Positions 18,510 to 27,379 of a stretch of 64,000 bases of DNA are shown piece after piece. The notes under the pieces were generated by a model. It saw only the letters and a list, made by a program, of their open reading frames with translations, searched no databases and had not been told where the DNA came from. The stretch comes from Pseudomonas asiatica (GTDB taxonomy: Bacteria; Pseudomonadota; Gammaproteobacteria; Pseudomonadales; Pseudomonadaceae): the NCBI RefSeq assembly GCF_009932335.1, contig NZ_BLJF01000001.1, forward strand, positions 124,001-188,000. Direction: 5' to 3'. A program made the position numbers and the translations under genes. Position 1 is the first letter of the stretch; each line of letters begins with the position of its first letter.

Positions 18510-18757
18510 GCGACCACCTCAAATCCCGCACCACCGTAGGTGCGGAGAAATTCCTTGAGCTGTACCGGATAGAGCCGGGTGTACCGCTTGATCTGGCATT
18601 CGATGAATTGTCGGTGCTGATCGGCTGTATCAAGCATTTGAACGAAGAGGCCGAGATGGAGGGCGACAAGATCGCTGGCAGCGCGGCGCGCATTCTCAGT
18701 GCCATGGCCAAGGCGCTGATCAATGACATGGAAATGGGCTTGAATCGGGGCGCCTGA
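18506..18757 (+). CDS. DUF3077-like small protein
   Basis: 83 residues. The segment YRIEPGVPLDLAFDELSVLIGC followed by a helical C-terminus (AARILSAMAKALINDMEMGL) matches my memory of the DUF3077 family (FRVRPGVPLEHALEQASVLLGC...). It is translationally coupled to the DUF6124-like gene by ATGA. The two families often lie together in pseudomonads. Role unknown. Confidence 0.7.
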   Translation: MSDHLKSRTTVGAEKFLELYRIEPGVPLDLAFDELSVLIGCIKHLNEEAEMEGDKIAGSAARILSAMAKALINDMEMGLNRGA

Positions 18758-18766
18758 ACGATTTTT

Positions 18767-18887
18767 GGGGCCGCTTTGCGGCCCATCGCCGGCAAGCCAG
18801 GCTCCCACAGGTATAGTGCAAGGCTCCTGGCCTGTGGTGTACCTGTGGGAGCCTGGCTTGCCGGCGATAGGGCTGCGCAGCAGCCCC
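18767..18887. repeat. REP-type inverted repeat pair
   Basis: Perfect 29-bp arms (18785-18813 and 18840-18868; ATCGCCGGCAAGCCAGGCTC...), flanked by GGGGCCGC and GCAGCCCC halves. It follows the DUF3077-like gene. Confidence 0.85.
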
Positions 18888-18953
18888 GGGATGCTTGAAC
18901 CGATCGCTTGACGTTAAACTGTCATCTCCCCAGCAATGGACAGGAGATCCGGC

Positions 18954-19517
18954 GTGACCCCACCCCGCAGTTTCCCCAGTGACCTCTGCCTCGACAGCCC
19001 GCGTCTGCAATTGCGCCCCATGCGCCATGCCGATGCCGCGCAATGGCTGGCGATCATGGCCGACCCCGAGGTCATGCGCTATTGGCACCATGCACCTTGG
19101 CAAGACCTGGCCGAAGCCGAAAGCGCCCTGGCCGCCGACCGCGAAGCCTATGCCAATGGTGACCAGCTCAAGCTTGGCATGTACCGCCGTGACAACGGCG
19201 AACTGATCGGTATGGTCCAGCTGTTCAATATCGACGATGTCTCTCGCCGTGGTGAAATCGGCTACTGCCTGGCCAGCGCGGTGCAGGGCAGGGGTTACAT
19301 GGACGAAGCACTGACCTGCTTCATCGATTACCTCGCCCACACCCTGCACATGCGCCGCCTGGAAGGCGAGATCGACCCGCGCAACCAAGGTTCGGCACGC
19401 ACTCTGGAGCGCCAGGGCTTTGTGCTGGAAGGCACATTGCGTGCGCGTTGGTGCGTTGCCGGCGAGTTGTCCGATTCGGGTATTTATGGCCTTCTGCTAG
19501 AGCCCCCGGTTGCATAG
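18954..19517 (+). CDS. GNAT family N-acetyltransferase (RimJ/RimL type)
   Basis: About 187 residues. LDSPRLQLRPMRHADAAQW opens the fold, GEIGYCLASAVQGRGYMDEA holds the acetyl-CoA-binding Q-x-x-G-x-G/A region, and GEIDPRNQGSARTLERQGF is typical of RimJ/RimL-like acetyltransferases acting on amino groups of proteins, small molecules or antibiotics. I chose GTG 18954, with GGAG seven bases upstream, over ATG 18936, which lies before that site. Substrate unknown. Confidence 0.8.
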   Translation: MTPPRSFPSDLCLDSPRLQLRPMRHADAAQWLAIMADPEVMRYWHHAPWQDLAEAESALAADREAYANGDQLKLGMYRRDNGELIGMVQLFNIDDVSRRGEIGYCLASAVQGRGYMDEALTCFIDYLAHTLHMRRLEGEIDPRNQGSARTLERQGFVLEGTLRARWCVAGELSDSGIYGLLLEPPVA

Positions 19518-19529
19518 GAAGTAAATCTC

Positions 19530-20069
19530 TTGCCAGTTTTCTACCTGAGCGCCAGCCTGCTGCTTTACCTGCTCGCACTGTTCTTCGACGGCGCGCTGAT
19601 GAGTGGTGACCGCCACATGCCGGCCCTGCAGATGCTGTTGTACGGGCCTTGGGGTATGCCCTTCGGGTTGTACCAGTGGTTTGCCAACCCGCTGCTGGCC
19701 CTGGCGGTCCTTGCCCATCGACGCTTTCGCCGGCTGGCATTGCTGGTCGGGCTGGTGGCTGTGTATCTGGCGGCCAGCAGCTTTGGAATTGACCGCCTGC
19801 CGGACAATCAGAGCTATGAGTTCCATGACCTGACCGGTTTTGGTGCCGGTTTCTACCTGTGGCTGGCGGCAATGGTGGTGTTTTGCATGGGCCAGGCCTG
19901 GCATTGCTGGAGGGCACGCAGCGCCGACGACATGCCGGGCTGGAGCTGGCTGGATGTGGTGTTGATCGCGGCGCTTGGCGTGGCGTTGTATGCGGCCACG
20001 CAGATGCCATCGCTGCGCTTCGAGCCGGGCAAGGTGCTGATGCCGCCGGAACAGCCACAGACGCTGTGA
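19530..20069 (+). CDS. Integral membrane protein of unknown function
   Basis: 179 residues with four or five predicted transmembrane helices (FYLSASLLLYLLALFF; PLLALAVLAHRRF; LALLVGLVAVYLAASSF; FYLWLAAMVVFCMG; VVLIAALGVALYAAT). The likely start is a TTG at 19530, preceded by AGGAAG with eight bases spacing; no ATG is well placed. It begins 12 bp after the acetyltransferase and ends 19 bp before the next gene, so all three are probably co-transcribed. Confidence 0.6.
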   Translation: MPVFYLSASLLLYLLALFFDGALMSGDRHMPALQMLLYGPWGMPFGLYQWFANPLLALAVLAHRRFRRLALLVGLVAVYLAASSFGIDRLPDNQSYEFHDLTGFGAGFYLWLAAMVVFCMGQAWHCWRARSADDMPGWSWLDVVLIAALGVALYAATQMPSLRFEPGKVLMPPEQPQTL

Positions 20070-20088
20070 TACCCACAAGGAGGGGTTG

Positions 20089-20475
20089 ATGGCCAAGCAT
20101 TACCTGACGGGCCTGGCAGTGGCCTGTGTGCTGCCGCTGGCCCAGGCGGATGACTACACGCCGGGATACGGGCAGTGCATGGACAAGGCGTCCAGTACCG
20201 TGGCCATGAGCGAGTGCATTCGGGCCGAGACGCAGTTGCAGGACCAGCGTTTGAACCGGGTGTACAAGCAATTGATGGGCAAGCTGGATGCCGGGCAGCA
20301 GAAGAGCCTGCGTGATGTGCAGCGCAAGTGGCTTGCCTACCGCGATGGCAATTGCGGGTTCCATGTGCAGGCCAGTGGCGGGACAATGGCACAGCTGGAA
20401 GGTGGGACCTGTGTGATGGACATGACCCGCGACCGGGCGGCGGAGCTGGAGCGCGTGCTCAGCCCTGGGCAGTGA
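20089..20475 (+). CDS. LprI/DUF1311 family periplasmic protein
   Basis: 128 residues with a signal peptide (KHYLTGLAVACVLPLAQA). The mature part has CMDKASSTVAMSECIRAETQLQDQRLNRVYKQLM and QRKWLAYRDGNCGF, the pattern of the LprI domain, named for a mycobacterial lysozyme inhibitor. Four conserved cysteines could form two disulfides. ATG 20089 follows a strong AAGGAGG. Lysozyme inhibition is only a family-based suggestion. Confidence 0.75.
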   Translation: MAKHYLTGLAVACVLPLAQADDYTPGYGQCMDKASSTVAMSECIRAETQLQDQRLNRVYKQLMGKLDAGQQKSLRDVQRKWLAYRDGNCGFHVQASGGTMAQLEGGTCVMDMTRDRAAELERVLSPGQ

Positions 20476-20486
20476 GGCTGCCAGTA

Positions 20487-20597
20487 CTGGCCCTATCGCC
20501 GGCAAGCCAGCTCCCACAGGGAGCGCATACCCTGTCAGGCAGTGCAATACCTGTGGGAGCTGGCTTGCCGGCGATGGGGCGCGAAGCGGCCCCGTTT
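20487..20597. repeat. REP-type inverted repeat pair with terminator-like end
   Basis: Perfect 26-bp arms (20495-20520 and 20550-20575; ATCGCCGGCAAGCCAGCTCC...). GGGGCGCGAAGCGGCCCC then TTTTT follows (20577-20599). It lies between the convergent lprI-like and selU genes and may terminate the former. Confidence 0.8.
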
Positions 20598-21710
20598 TTA
20601 CTTGCGCGGTTCGCGCAGCGCTCGGGCCTTGAGGTACTCGCGCACTTCCACCGCATCCCCGGCAAACTCGATACGCTCTGCTTTCGCTGCACGCTGGTAG
20701 GCATACATCGGGTCGTAATACTCGCTCAGCAAGCTTTCGATGAAGACCCGGTGCAATTCCACCGAACCACTGCGCTGCTGCTCGTCCAGCGCCTGGCGCA
20801 GGATTTCCGACAGCCGCTGATGGCGCTCGCCGCCGAGGCGCTTTTGAATCCTGCCCATGCTCTGCAGAAGTGTCTCGGCAAATAGCCGCCGGCCATCTTC
20901 TTCACCATGCAGGGTGACGAACTCGGCGCTCAGGTCGATCACGTAGTCGCGCAGGATACGCTCCACGCGGTTGGCCAAACTGTCTTCCAGCCACACCAGC
21001 GGGTATTGCTGCATGCCCTGGTACAACTCCAGCGGTACGGTGCAGCTGCCCACGATTCGGCCTTCGTCTTCCAGCACGAACTGCTCGATGCCCCGGGCGC
21101 GTTTTTTCAACACTTCTATGGCCAGCCTGTTCTCGAAGTCGATCTGCGCTGGCTGAGCAGTGGCGCGCTTGCCAAAGCTGGAACCGCGATGGTTGGCGTA
21201 GCCCTCCAGGTCCAGCGCGTTGTCCAGCAGGTGCAGCACATCGGTCTTGCCGGTGCCGGTCAGGCCGCCCGCGAGCACGAAATCACATTGCGCGACCGCC
21301 TGTTGGGTAGTCTCCAGCAGGAAGTGGCGCATAGCCTTGTAGCCGCCCTCGACGAGGGGGTAGTGGATGCCCTTCTCATCGCGCAGCACTTTCTGCACAA
21401 GATGGGAGCGCAGGCCGCCACGGAAGCAGTACAGGTAGCCTTCCGGGTGATCCTCGGCGAACTTTGCCCAGGCCTCCAGACGTGCCTGCTTGATCTCGCC
21501 GCTGACCAGCTTGTGGCCCAGAACGATGGCTTCAGCCTGGCCTTTCTGCTTGTAGCAGGTGCCGACCTTTTGCCGCTCCTGGTCATTCATCAGCGGCAGG
21601 TTGACGGCGCAGGGGAAGGCGCCCTTGGCAAACTCGACAGGTGCACGCATGTCCATCATCGGCACATCGTCGAGGAACAACTGGCGAAAGTCGGTGCAGT
21701 CGGGGCGCAT
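20598..21710 (-). CDS. selU: tRNA 2-selenouridine synthase
   Basis: Converts 2-thiouridine at tRNA wobble position 34 to 2-selenouridine via a geranylated intermediate, using selenophosphate. 370 residues: N-terminal rhodanese domain with the active-site Cys in [13 protein letters not shown], and a P-loop domain with [11 protein letters not shown]. The start overlaps the selD stop (TGATG), so the pair is coupled. Both are needed for tRNA selenation. Confidence 0.93.
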   Translation of the reverse strand: MRPDCTDFRQLFLDDVPMMDMRAPVEFAKGAFPCAVNLPLMNDQERQKVGTCYKQKGQAEAIVLGHKLVSGEIKQARLEAWAKFAEDHPEGYLYCFRGGLRSHLVQKVLRDEKGIHYPLVEGGYKAMRHFLLETTQQAVAQCDFVLAGGLTGTGKTDVLHLLDNALDLEGYANHRGSSFGKRATAQPAQIDFENRLAIEVLKKRARGIEQFVLEDEGRIVGSCTVPLELYQGMQQYPLVWLEDSLANRVERILRDYVIDLSAEFVTLHGEEDGRRLFAETLLQSMGRIQKRLGGERHQRLSEILRQALDEQQRSGSVELHRVFIESLLSEYYDPMYAYQRAAKAERIEFAGDAVEVREYLKARALREPRK

Positions 21711-22744
21711 CAGATCACCTCGACCGCGTGGCTCTGTCGCTCGACCAGCTTGCCGATTGGCGCCAGTTGCAGGCCCAGTTCGGCGGCCACCGCCAGGAAC
21801 TCGGCTTCACCCTCCGGGATAACCGCCACCAGCAAGCCGCCACTGGTCTGCGGGTCGCACAGCAGATGCTTCTGGTCGTCGCTCAGGGCGCCGATCTTGT
21901 GGCCATAGCTGTCGAAGTTGCGCAGGGTGCCGCCGGGGATGCAGCCCTCGGCCAGGTAGTGGTCGACGCTGGGCAGGCGCGGGACGGCGGCATAGTCCAA
22001 ATGAGCGGTAAGGCCACTGCCCTCGGCCAGTTCCACCAGGTGGCCGAGCAGGCCGAAACCGGTGACGTCGGTCATGGCCTTGACCCCGTCAAGCTTGCCG
22101 AAGCGGCTGCCTGGCGTGTTGAGGGTGCACATCCAGTCGCGGGCAAGGCCCTGGTCCTGGGGGCGCAGCTTGGCCTTTTTCTCGGCGGTGGTGAGGATGC
22201 CGATACCCAGTGGCTTGGTCAGGTACAAGCGGCAGCCTGCGCTGGCGGTGTCGTTGCGCTTGAGGTGACGCTTGCTGACCACGCCGGTGACGGCCAGGCC
22301 GAAGATCGGCTCGGGGGCGTCGATGGAGTGGCCGCCGGCCAGCGGGATACCGGCTTCGGCGCATACCGCACGGCCGCCGCGGATCACTTCGCGGGCCACT
22401 TCCGGTGGCAGCACGTTGACCGGCCAGCCGAGAATGGCAATGGCCATCAGCGGGTCGCCGCCCATGGCGTAGATGTCGCTGATGGCGTTGGTGGCGGCGA
22501 TACGGCCGAAGTCGTACGGGTCATCGACGATCGGCATGAAGAAGTCGGTGGTCGAGACCACGCCGCGCTCGTCATCCAGCGCGTACACGGCAGCGTCGTC
22601 GCGCGAGGTGTTGCCTACCCAAAGTTTCGGGTCCAGAGCCTGGGTGCCGCTTTCTGCGAGGATCACATCCAGCACCTTGGGGGATATCTTGCAGCCACAG
22701 CCGGCACCATGGCTGTACTGGGTCAGGCGAATCGGCTCGCTCAT
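21710..22744 (-). CDS. selD: Selenide, water dikinase (selenophosphate synthetase)
   Basis: Makes selenophosphate from selenide and ATP. 344 residues. N-terminal [12 protein letters not shown] carries the catalytic Cys (cysteine form, not selenocysteine) and Lys. Substrate/ATP-binding AIR-synthase folds follow ([34 protein letters not shown]). ATG 22744 has GAGG at good spacing. The divergent neighbour is a probable selenium oxyanion transporter. Confidence 0.95.
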   Translation of the reverse strand: MSEPIRLTQYSHGAGCGCKISPKVLDVILAESGTQALDPKLWVGNTSRDDAAVYALDDERGVVSTTDFFMPIVDDPYDFGRIAATNAISDIYAMGGDPLMAIAILGWPVNVLPPEVAREVIRGGRAVCAEAGIPLAGGHSIDAPEPIFGLAVTGVVSKRHLKRNDTASAGCRLYLTKPLGIGILTTAEKKAKLRPQDQGLARDWMCTLNTPGSRFGKLDGVKAMTDVTGFGLLGHLVELAEGSGLTAHLDYAAVPRLPSVDHYLAEGCIPGGTLRNFDSYGHKIGALSDDQKHLLCDPQTSGGLLVAVIPEGEAEFLAVAAELGLQLAPIGKLVERQSHAVEVI

Positions 22745-22809
22745 GTGCACCTCAGGAGGTCAATTTGATGCGCGATTGTAGCAAAGCTGGCCTTTGCGCC
22801 TGCGCCTCT

Positions 22810-22840
22810 TATAATTCCCGTCGTCGGCCTATAGGCCGAC
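22810..22840 (+). promoter_or_regulatory. -10 element and perfect palindrome in the selD / selenate-transporter intergenic region
   Basis: A perfect TATAAT (22810-22815) reads toward the ABC transporter. An 18-bp perfect palindrome, GTCGGCCTATAGGCCGAC (22823-22840), begins at the predicted transcription start. No good -35 is seen at normal spacing. Either an operator or a 5' mRNA hairpin. Confidence 0.5.
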
Positions 22841-22871
22841 ATTTCCCCGCTATTGAACCGGAGAACACCTC

Positions 22872-23726
22872 ATGCTCAAACGCCCTCTGGCGCTCGCCGC
22901 CGGCCTTGTGCTGTCTTGCTGTGCCGTTGTCGCCCAGGCCGCCGACACTCTGCGGGTCAGCGCCATCCCTGACGAAGCACCGACCGAACTGCAGCGCAAG
23001 TTCAAACCGTTGGGCGAGTACCTGGCCAAGCAGTTGGGCATGGAGGTGAAGTTCGTGCCTGTGGCCGATTACCCCGCGGTAGTCGAATCGCTGGCCTCCG
23101 GCCGCCTGGACCTGGCCTGGCTGGGGGGCTTCACCTTCGTACAGGTGCACTTGAAGGACCCTGCCGCCACGCCGCTGGTGCAGCGTGAACAGGATGCGCA
23201 GTTCACTTCCAAATTCATCACCGCCAACCCTGATGTGAAGAGCCTGGCCGACCTCAAGGGCAAGTCGTTTGCCTTCGGTTCCATTTCCTCCACTTCGGGC
23301 AGCCTGATGCCGCGTTACTTCATGCTCAAGCAGGACAACATCAAGCCTGAAGACTACTTCGGTCGCGTTGCCTACTCCGGCGCCCACGATGCCACCGTGG
23401 CCTGGGTGCAGGCCGGCAAGGTCGATGGCGGCGTGCTCAATGCCAGCGTTTGGCAGAAGCTGGTGGATGCCGGCAAGGTCGATACCGCCAAGGTGAAGGT
23501 GTTCGCCACCACCCCGACCTACTTCGACTACAACTGGACCGTGCGCGGCAACATGGACCCGGCGCTGAAAGAGAAGATCAAGAAAGCCTTCCTCGGCCTC
23601 GACCCGGCCAACCCGGAGCACAAGGCGATCCTCGACCTGCAGGCGGCCAGCCGCTTCATCGAGACCAGACCTGAGAACTACGTGGGCACCGAGCAGGCTG
23701 CGCGCGAGGCCGGCCTGCTCAAGTGA
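22872..23726 (+). CDS. Probable selenate ABC transporter substrate-binding protein (PhnD-like)
   Basis: 284 residues with a signal peptide (LALAAGLVLSCCAVVAQA). PhnD-type fold: LRVSAIPDEAPTELQRKF, LAWLGGFTFVQV, FGSISSTSGSLMPRYFM. PhnD binders take phosphonate, phosphite or related oxyanions. Here the location beside selD-selU matches the subfamily annotated as putative selenate ABC transporter, so selenium uptake is the favoured reading, by context only. GGAG precedes the ATG. Confidence 0.8.
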   Translation: MLKRPLALAAGLVLSCCAVVAQAADTLRVSAIPDEAPTELQRKFKPLGEYLAKQLGMEVKFVPVADYPAVVESLASGRLDLAWLGGFTFVQVHLKDPAATPLVQREQDAQFTSKFITANPDVKSLADLKGKSFAFGSISSTSGSLMPRYFMLKQDNIKPEDYFGRVAYSGAHDATVAWVQAGKVDGGVLNASVWQKLVDAGKVDTAKVKVFATTPTYFDYNWTVRGNMDPALKEKIKKAFLGLDPANPEHKAILDLQAASRFIETRPENYVGTEQAAREAGLLK

Positions 23727-24541
23727 TATCGACAGTGGCTTCCAATGTGGCGATCCATCTGCACGAGGCCGGGCTGCGCCATGGCCAGGTGCGTGCGCTC
23801 GATGCCGTGAGCCTGAGTATCGGCCAGGGCGAGCGCGTCGCCATCATAGGCCCGTCGGGGGCGGGCAAGTCCAGCTTGCTGCACCTGATGGCGACCGCCG
23901 TCCAGCCCAGCAGCGGGCGCCTGGAACTGCTCGGCGAGCAGCCATGGGCGTTGTCCTCCAGAGCCCGCCAGCGCCTGCGTGCGCGGGTAGGCCTGGTGCA
24001 TCAGGCACCGCCCTTGCCGCCGCGCCAGCGGGTGGTGACGGCAGTGCTGGCCGGCCGCCTGGGGCAGTGGGGCATGCTGCGTGGCCTGTTCAACCTGCTG
24101 TACCCCTGCGATGTGCCGGGGGCGCGCCAGGCACTGGCCGAGCTGGGGTTGGCCGACAAACTCTTCGTACAGTGCGGGCAATTGTCCGGTGGCCAGTTGC
24201 AGCGTGTGGGCATTGCCCGGGCGCTGTACCAGCGGCCGCAGGTGTTGTTGACCGACGAGCCGGTGTCGGCCATGGACCCGGTGCTGGCTGACCACAGTCT
24301 GGCCTTGCTCAACCGCCACGCACAGGCCAATGGCGTCACTCTGGTGGCGAGCCTGCATGCCGTGGACCTGGCGCTGGCGCACTTCCCGCGGGTGATTGGT
24401 ATCCGCGAAGGGCAGGTGGTGTTCGACTGCCCGGCGCAAGCGGTGACCGAGCAGTTGCTGGATGCGTTGTATGCGAATGAACAACTGGCTTCACCACCGA
24501 GCCAGGGGCCGACCCTGACCGTGCAGATACCGCGATGCTGA
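23723..24541 (+). CDS. Selenate/phosphonate-type ABC transporter ATP-binding protein (PhnC-like)
   Basis: 272 residues with Walker A GPSGAGKSS, signature LSGGQLQRVGIARAL, Walker B VLLTDEP and the switch histidine region. GTG start at 23723 overlaps the preceding stop (GTGA). The stop overlaps the next gene start by 7 bases, giving a tight operon. Confidence 0.85.
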   Translation: MISTVASNVAIHLHEAGLRHGQVRALDAVSLSIGQGERVAIIGPSGAGKSSLLHLMATAVQPSSGRLELLGEQPWALSSRARQRLRARVGLVHQAPPLPPRQRVVTAVLAGRLGQWGMLRGLFNLLYPCDVPGARQALAELGLADKLFVQCGQLSGGQLQRVGIARALYQRPQVLLTDEPVSAMDPVLADHSLALLNRHAQANGVTLVASLHAVDLALAHFPRVIGIREGQVVFDCPAQAVTEQLLDALYANEQLASPPSQGPTLTVQIPRC

Positions 24542-25362
24542 AACTTGATGCCCGCGACCCGGCGCTGTGGCCGCGGTTGCTGCTGACCCTGCTGGCTGTG
24601 GCGGTGCTGTGGCCTGGCGTGCAGCTGAGCGAATTGAACCCGGCGGTCCTGCTGCAAGCGGAGAATCGCCAGCAGATCGCCAGTTTCACCAGTGCCTTCT
24701 GGCCACCAGCACACGATGCCGACTTCCTTTCCCTGCTTTATGAGGCCACCTTGCAGACCCTGGCCGTGGCCACGGCCGGCATGGCGTTGGCGTTGCTGCT
24801 GGCGGTCCCTGCCGGGTTGCTGGCCAGCCGTGCCTTGTCGCTGCGTGCCGCCTCACATGGCGGTCGCGCCGGGTTGTGGTCGCGTCTGCTACGCCTGCCA
24901 GTGCGCTGGTTGCTGATTTTCCTGCGCAGTGTGCCGGAAATCGTCTGGGCGTTGCTGTTCGTGCGGGCCGTGGGGCTGGGGCCGACGGCGGGCGTGCTGG
25001 CTATCGCCATTACCTACAGCGGTATGCTCGGCAAGGTCTATGCCGAGATCTTCGAATCGGTCGACCAGCGCCCGGCGCATGCCTTGCTGCAGGCGGGTAG
25101 TGGCCGCCTGGCTGCGTTTTTCTACGGCATCCTGCCCAGTGCGGTCTCCGAAGTGGTGTCCTACACCGTGTACCGCTGGGAGTGCGCGGTGCGCGCCTCG
25201 GTGGTGATGGGCTTTGTCGGTGCTGGCGGGCTGGGGCAGCAGATCGACCTGTCGATGCGAATGTTCGCGGGAGCGGAAGTGGCAAGCATGCTGCTGACCT
25301 TCCTGGTCCTGGTGATGCTGGCCGACCTGCTCAGCCGCTTCCTGCGCTGGAGGCTTGCATGA
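24535..25362 (+). CDS. ABC transporter permease (PhnE-like), first
   Basis: 275 residues with about six transmembrane helices and the permease EAA-type loop (HALLQAGSGRLAAFFYGILP). It ends over the following start codon as ATGA, so the second permease is coupled. Confidence 0.85.
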   Translation: MLKLDARDPALWPRLLLTLLAVAVLWPGVQLSELNPAVLLQAENRQQIASFTSAFWPPAHDADFLSLLYEATLQTLAVATAGMALALLLAVPAGLLASRALSLRAASHGGRAGLWSRLLRLPVRWLLIFLRSVPEIVWALLFVRAVGLGPTAGVLAIAITYSGMLGKVYAEIFESVDQRPAHALLQAGSGRLAAFFYGILPSAVSEVVSYTVYRWECAVRASVVMGFVGAGGLGQQIDLSMRMFAGAEVASMLLTFLVLVMLADLLSRFLRWRLA

Positions 25363-26126
25363 ACCGGGTCATCAACTGGCTGGTGCTCGGCGCCATCGTG
25401 GCTGCAGTGATGGCCTCGTTCGCATACCTGGAGCTGGACTTGCAGGCGCTGGTCGGCAACGGCGGGCTGGGGCAGATGGGCGAGTATGCCGGGCGTTTTC
25501 TGCACCCGGACCTGTCTGCCGGGCACCTGCGCGCGGTAGCGCATGGGGCGCTGGAAACCTTGGCCATGTCCGGCCTGGGCACCTTGTTGGCCATGCTGCT
25601 GGGCATGCTGTTGGCGCTGCCGGCCGCTGGCCGGTTCGGTTGGCCACTGCAGGCCTGTGCGCGGTTGTTGCTGAATGCCCTGCGGGCCATCCCGGAACTG
25701 GTGTGGGCCGCGCTGACGGTGCTGGCTGCCGGGCTTGGGCCGAATGCCGGTACCCTGGCGTTGGCGCTGCACACCGCTGGCGTGCTGGGGCGGCTGTTTG
25801 CCGAGGCGCTGGAGAACGCACCGCCGGAGCCGGCGGCGGCCATCCGCTTGCAGGGCGGTAGCCAGGTGGCGGCATTCTGCTTTGGCACCTTGCCCAATCT
25901 GTGGCCGCAGTTGCTGGCTTATAGCCTGTATCGGTGGGAGAACAATATCCGCATGGCCAGCGTTCTGGGGTTTGTCGGTGCGGGTGGGTTGGGGCAGATG
26001 CTGTACACCACCTTGAGCCTGTTCCAGGAGGCCCAGGCCAGCACGGTGATCATGGGGATGCTGGTGCTGGTGTTGCTGGTGGACGCGTTGAGTGATGTGT
26101 TGCGCCAGCGCTATGTGCGGGCCTGA
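25359..26126 (+). CDS. ABC transporter permease (PhnE-like), second
   Basis: 255 residues, paralogous to the previous gene (YRWENNIRMASVLGFVGAGGL against YRWECAVRASVVMGFVGAGG). ATG 25359 has GGAGG five bases upstream. The two related permeases are likely to form a heterodimeric channel. Confidence 0.85.
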   Translation: MNRVINWLVLGAIVAAVMASFAYLELDLQALVGNGGLGQMGEYAGRFLHPDLSAGHLRAVAHGALETLAMSGLGTLLAMLLGMLLALPAAGRFGWPLQACARLLLNALRAIPELVWAALTVLAAGLGPNAGTLALALHTAGVLGRLFAEALENAPPEPAAAIRLQGGSQVAAFCFGTLPNLWPQLLAYSLYRWENNIRMASVLGFVGAGGLGQMLYTTLSLFQEAQASTVIMGMLVLVLLVDALSDVLRQRYVRA

Positions 26127-26133
26127 CAGATAG

Positions 26134-26257
26134 CCGGGGCCGCGTTGCGGCCCTATCGCGACACAAGGCCGCTCCTACAGGCAAAGTGCCGCCTTTGATG
26201 CTTGCGCGGCCCCTTGTAGGAGCGGCCTTGTGTCGCGATGGGCTGCAACGCAGCCCC
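26134..26257. repeat. REP-type inverted repeat pair
   Basis: Perfect 25-bp arms (26155-26179 and 26215-26239; ATCGCGACACAAGGCCGCTC...) flanked by GGGGCCGC and GCAGCCCC. It separates the convergent permease and bestrophin genes. Confidence 0.85.
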
Positions 26258-26265
26258 AAAATCCC

Positions 26266-27159
26266 TCAGGCACCCACAACTCCGGCACACTGCGCCTCCC
26301 GCTGCATCGACTCCAGGTTCCGCTCAATCGTCTCGCAAATGCTGTCCATCTGGATCTGGTGTTCACTGAATCTGAACGGGCTCTGCAAATCCGTCCCGAT
26401 CCGCTCGATGGCCAGCAGCATGAAGCCCACCACCGTCGAAGCCAGCGGCGTGAACCAGCCCAGCGACTCCACCAGCCCCACCGGTACGATCAGGCAGAAC
26501 AGGGTGATGAACAGCCGCGGAAAATACACGTAAGGGTAGGGCAGTGGCGTATTGGCGATCCGTTCCATGCCACCTTGGGCATTGGACAGGTCCACCAGCG
26601 TCGATTCCAGCCTTGCCAGGCGAATGCTGTCCAGCCGCCCGGCCTGGTACTCCCGCGCCAGCAACGCCGCCGAACCACTCAGAATGTCGTTGGCGAAATT
26701 GTTCGAACGGTTGCGCCGCTCGAATTCCGCTGGCGGAATGAACGCCATCAGTTCATCCGGGCAGCGCTCGCCCTTCAGGTGCGCCGCCAGGCAGTTCACA
26801 TAGGCGATATGCCGACGCAGCAGGGTAGCCTTGACCGGGTTCAGGCCATCATCCGGGTCATCGATCAGCGTCAGCGCCTGCCGCGCGAAGCTGCGTGAAC
26901 TGTTCACCAACGCCCCCCACAATGTGCGCGCCTCCCACCAGCGGTTGTAGGCGCTGCTGTTGCGAAAGCTCACCAGCACCACCAGCGCCGAGCCAAGCAA
27001 GGTCAGCGGGATCAACGGCAGGGTGAACTTGCTGTTGAAGAACAGCATGAAATCGATGGTGACCAGCACATCCCAGATCAGCAGCCAGAATAGCGACCAG
27101 CCGATGTAGCCGACGGTCTTCACGACCAGGCGGTACTTGCGGGTGATGATGTCTTTCAC
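26266..27159 (-). CDS. Bestrophin family (UPF0187) anion channel protein
   Basis: 297 residues. VKTVGYIGWSLFWLLIWDVL, LPLIPLTLLGSALVVLVSFRNSSAYNRWWEARTLWG and the conserved WEAR segment define the bestrophin fold. These pentameric channels conduct anions, or cations in some bacteria. GTG 27159 with GAGGT upstream gives the family length; the frame remains open upstream (to 27537) but overlaps the toxin gene on the other strand. Confidence 0.8.
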   Translation of the reverse strand: MKDIITRKYRLVVKTVGYIGWSLFWLLIWDVLVTIDFMLFFNSKFTLPLIPLTLLGSALVVLVSFRNSSAYNRWWEARTLWGALVNSSRSFARQALTLIDDPDDGLNPVKATLLRRHIAYVNCLAAHLKGERCPDELMAFIPPAEFERRNRSNNFANDILSGSAALLAREYQAGRLDSIRLARLESTLVDLSNAQGGMERIANTPLPYPYVYFPRLFITLFCLIVPVGLVESLGWFTPLASTVVGFMLLAIERIGTDLQSPFRFSEHQIQMDSICETIERNLESMQREAQCAGVVGA

Positions 27160-27267
27160 GCGGGGTACCTCGAAACGCGGGTGATGCAGGATCGGACGTC
27201 GAGGCGCGGCGAAGGTTCGGGTGTTGAATGTTGCAAGGTTTTTTATGACCGTGAAGAGAAAGGTCTG

Positions 27268-27308
27268 ACCCCTTATATGGGAAATGCCTGAGTTCCCATA
27301 TAAGGGGT
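27268..27308. promoter_or_regulatory. 16-bp inverted repeat between bestrophin and toxin genes
   Basis: ACCCCTTATATGGGAA and TTCCCATATAAGGGGT are perfect reverse complements around a 9-nt spacer. There is no T-tract, so it is not a typical terminator. It could be an operator or a mobile-element relic. Confidence 0.5.
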
Positions 27309-27336
27309 AAGGCGACAGAGTGGGCCGCTTCAACAC

Positions 27337-27365
27337 TTGAATGGGTGTATCCGTACGGATACGAT
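27337..27365 (+). promoter_or_regulatory. Toxin-antitoxin promoter overlapped by a palindromic operator
   Basis: TTGAAT (27337-27342), 17 bp, TACGAT (27360-27365). The perfect 16-bp palindrome GTATCCGTACGGATAC (27347-27362) covers the spacer and the start of the -10, as expected for autorepression. The predicted transcript starts only about 8 nt before the toxin ATG. Confidence 0.55.
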
Positions 27366-27379
27366 TGGGTGACCACTTG

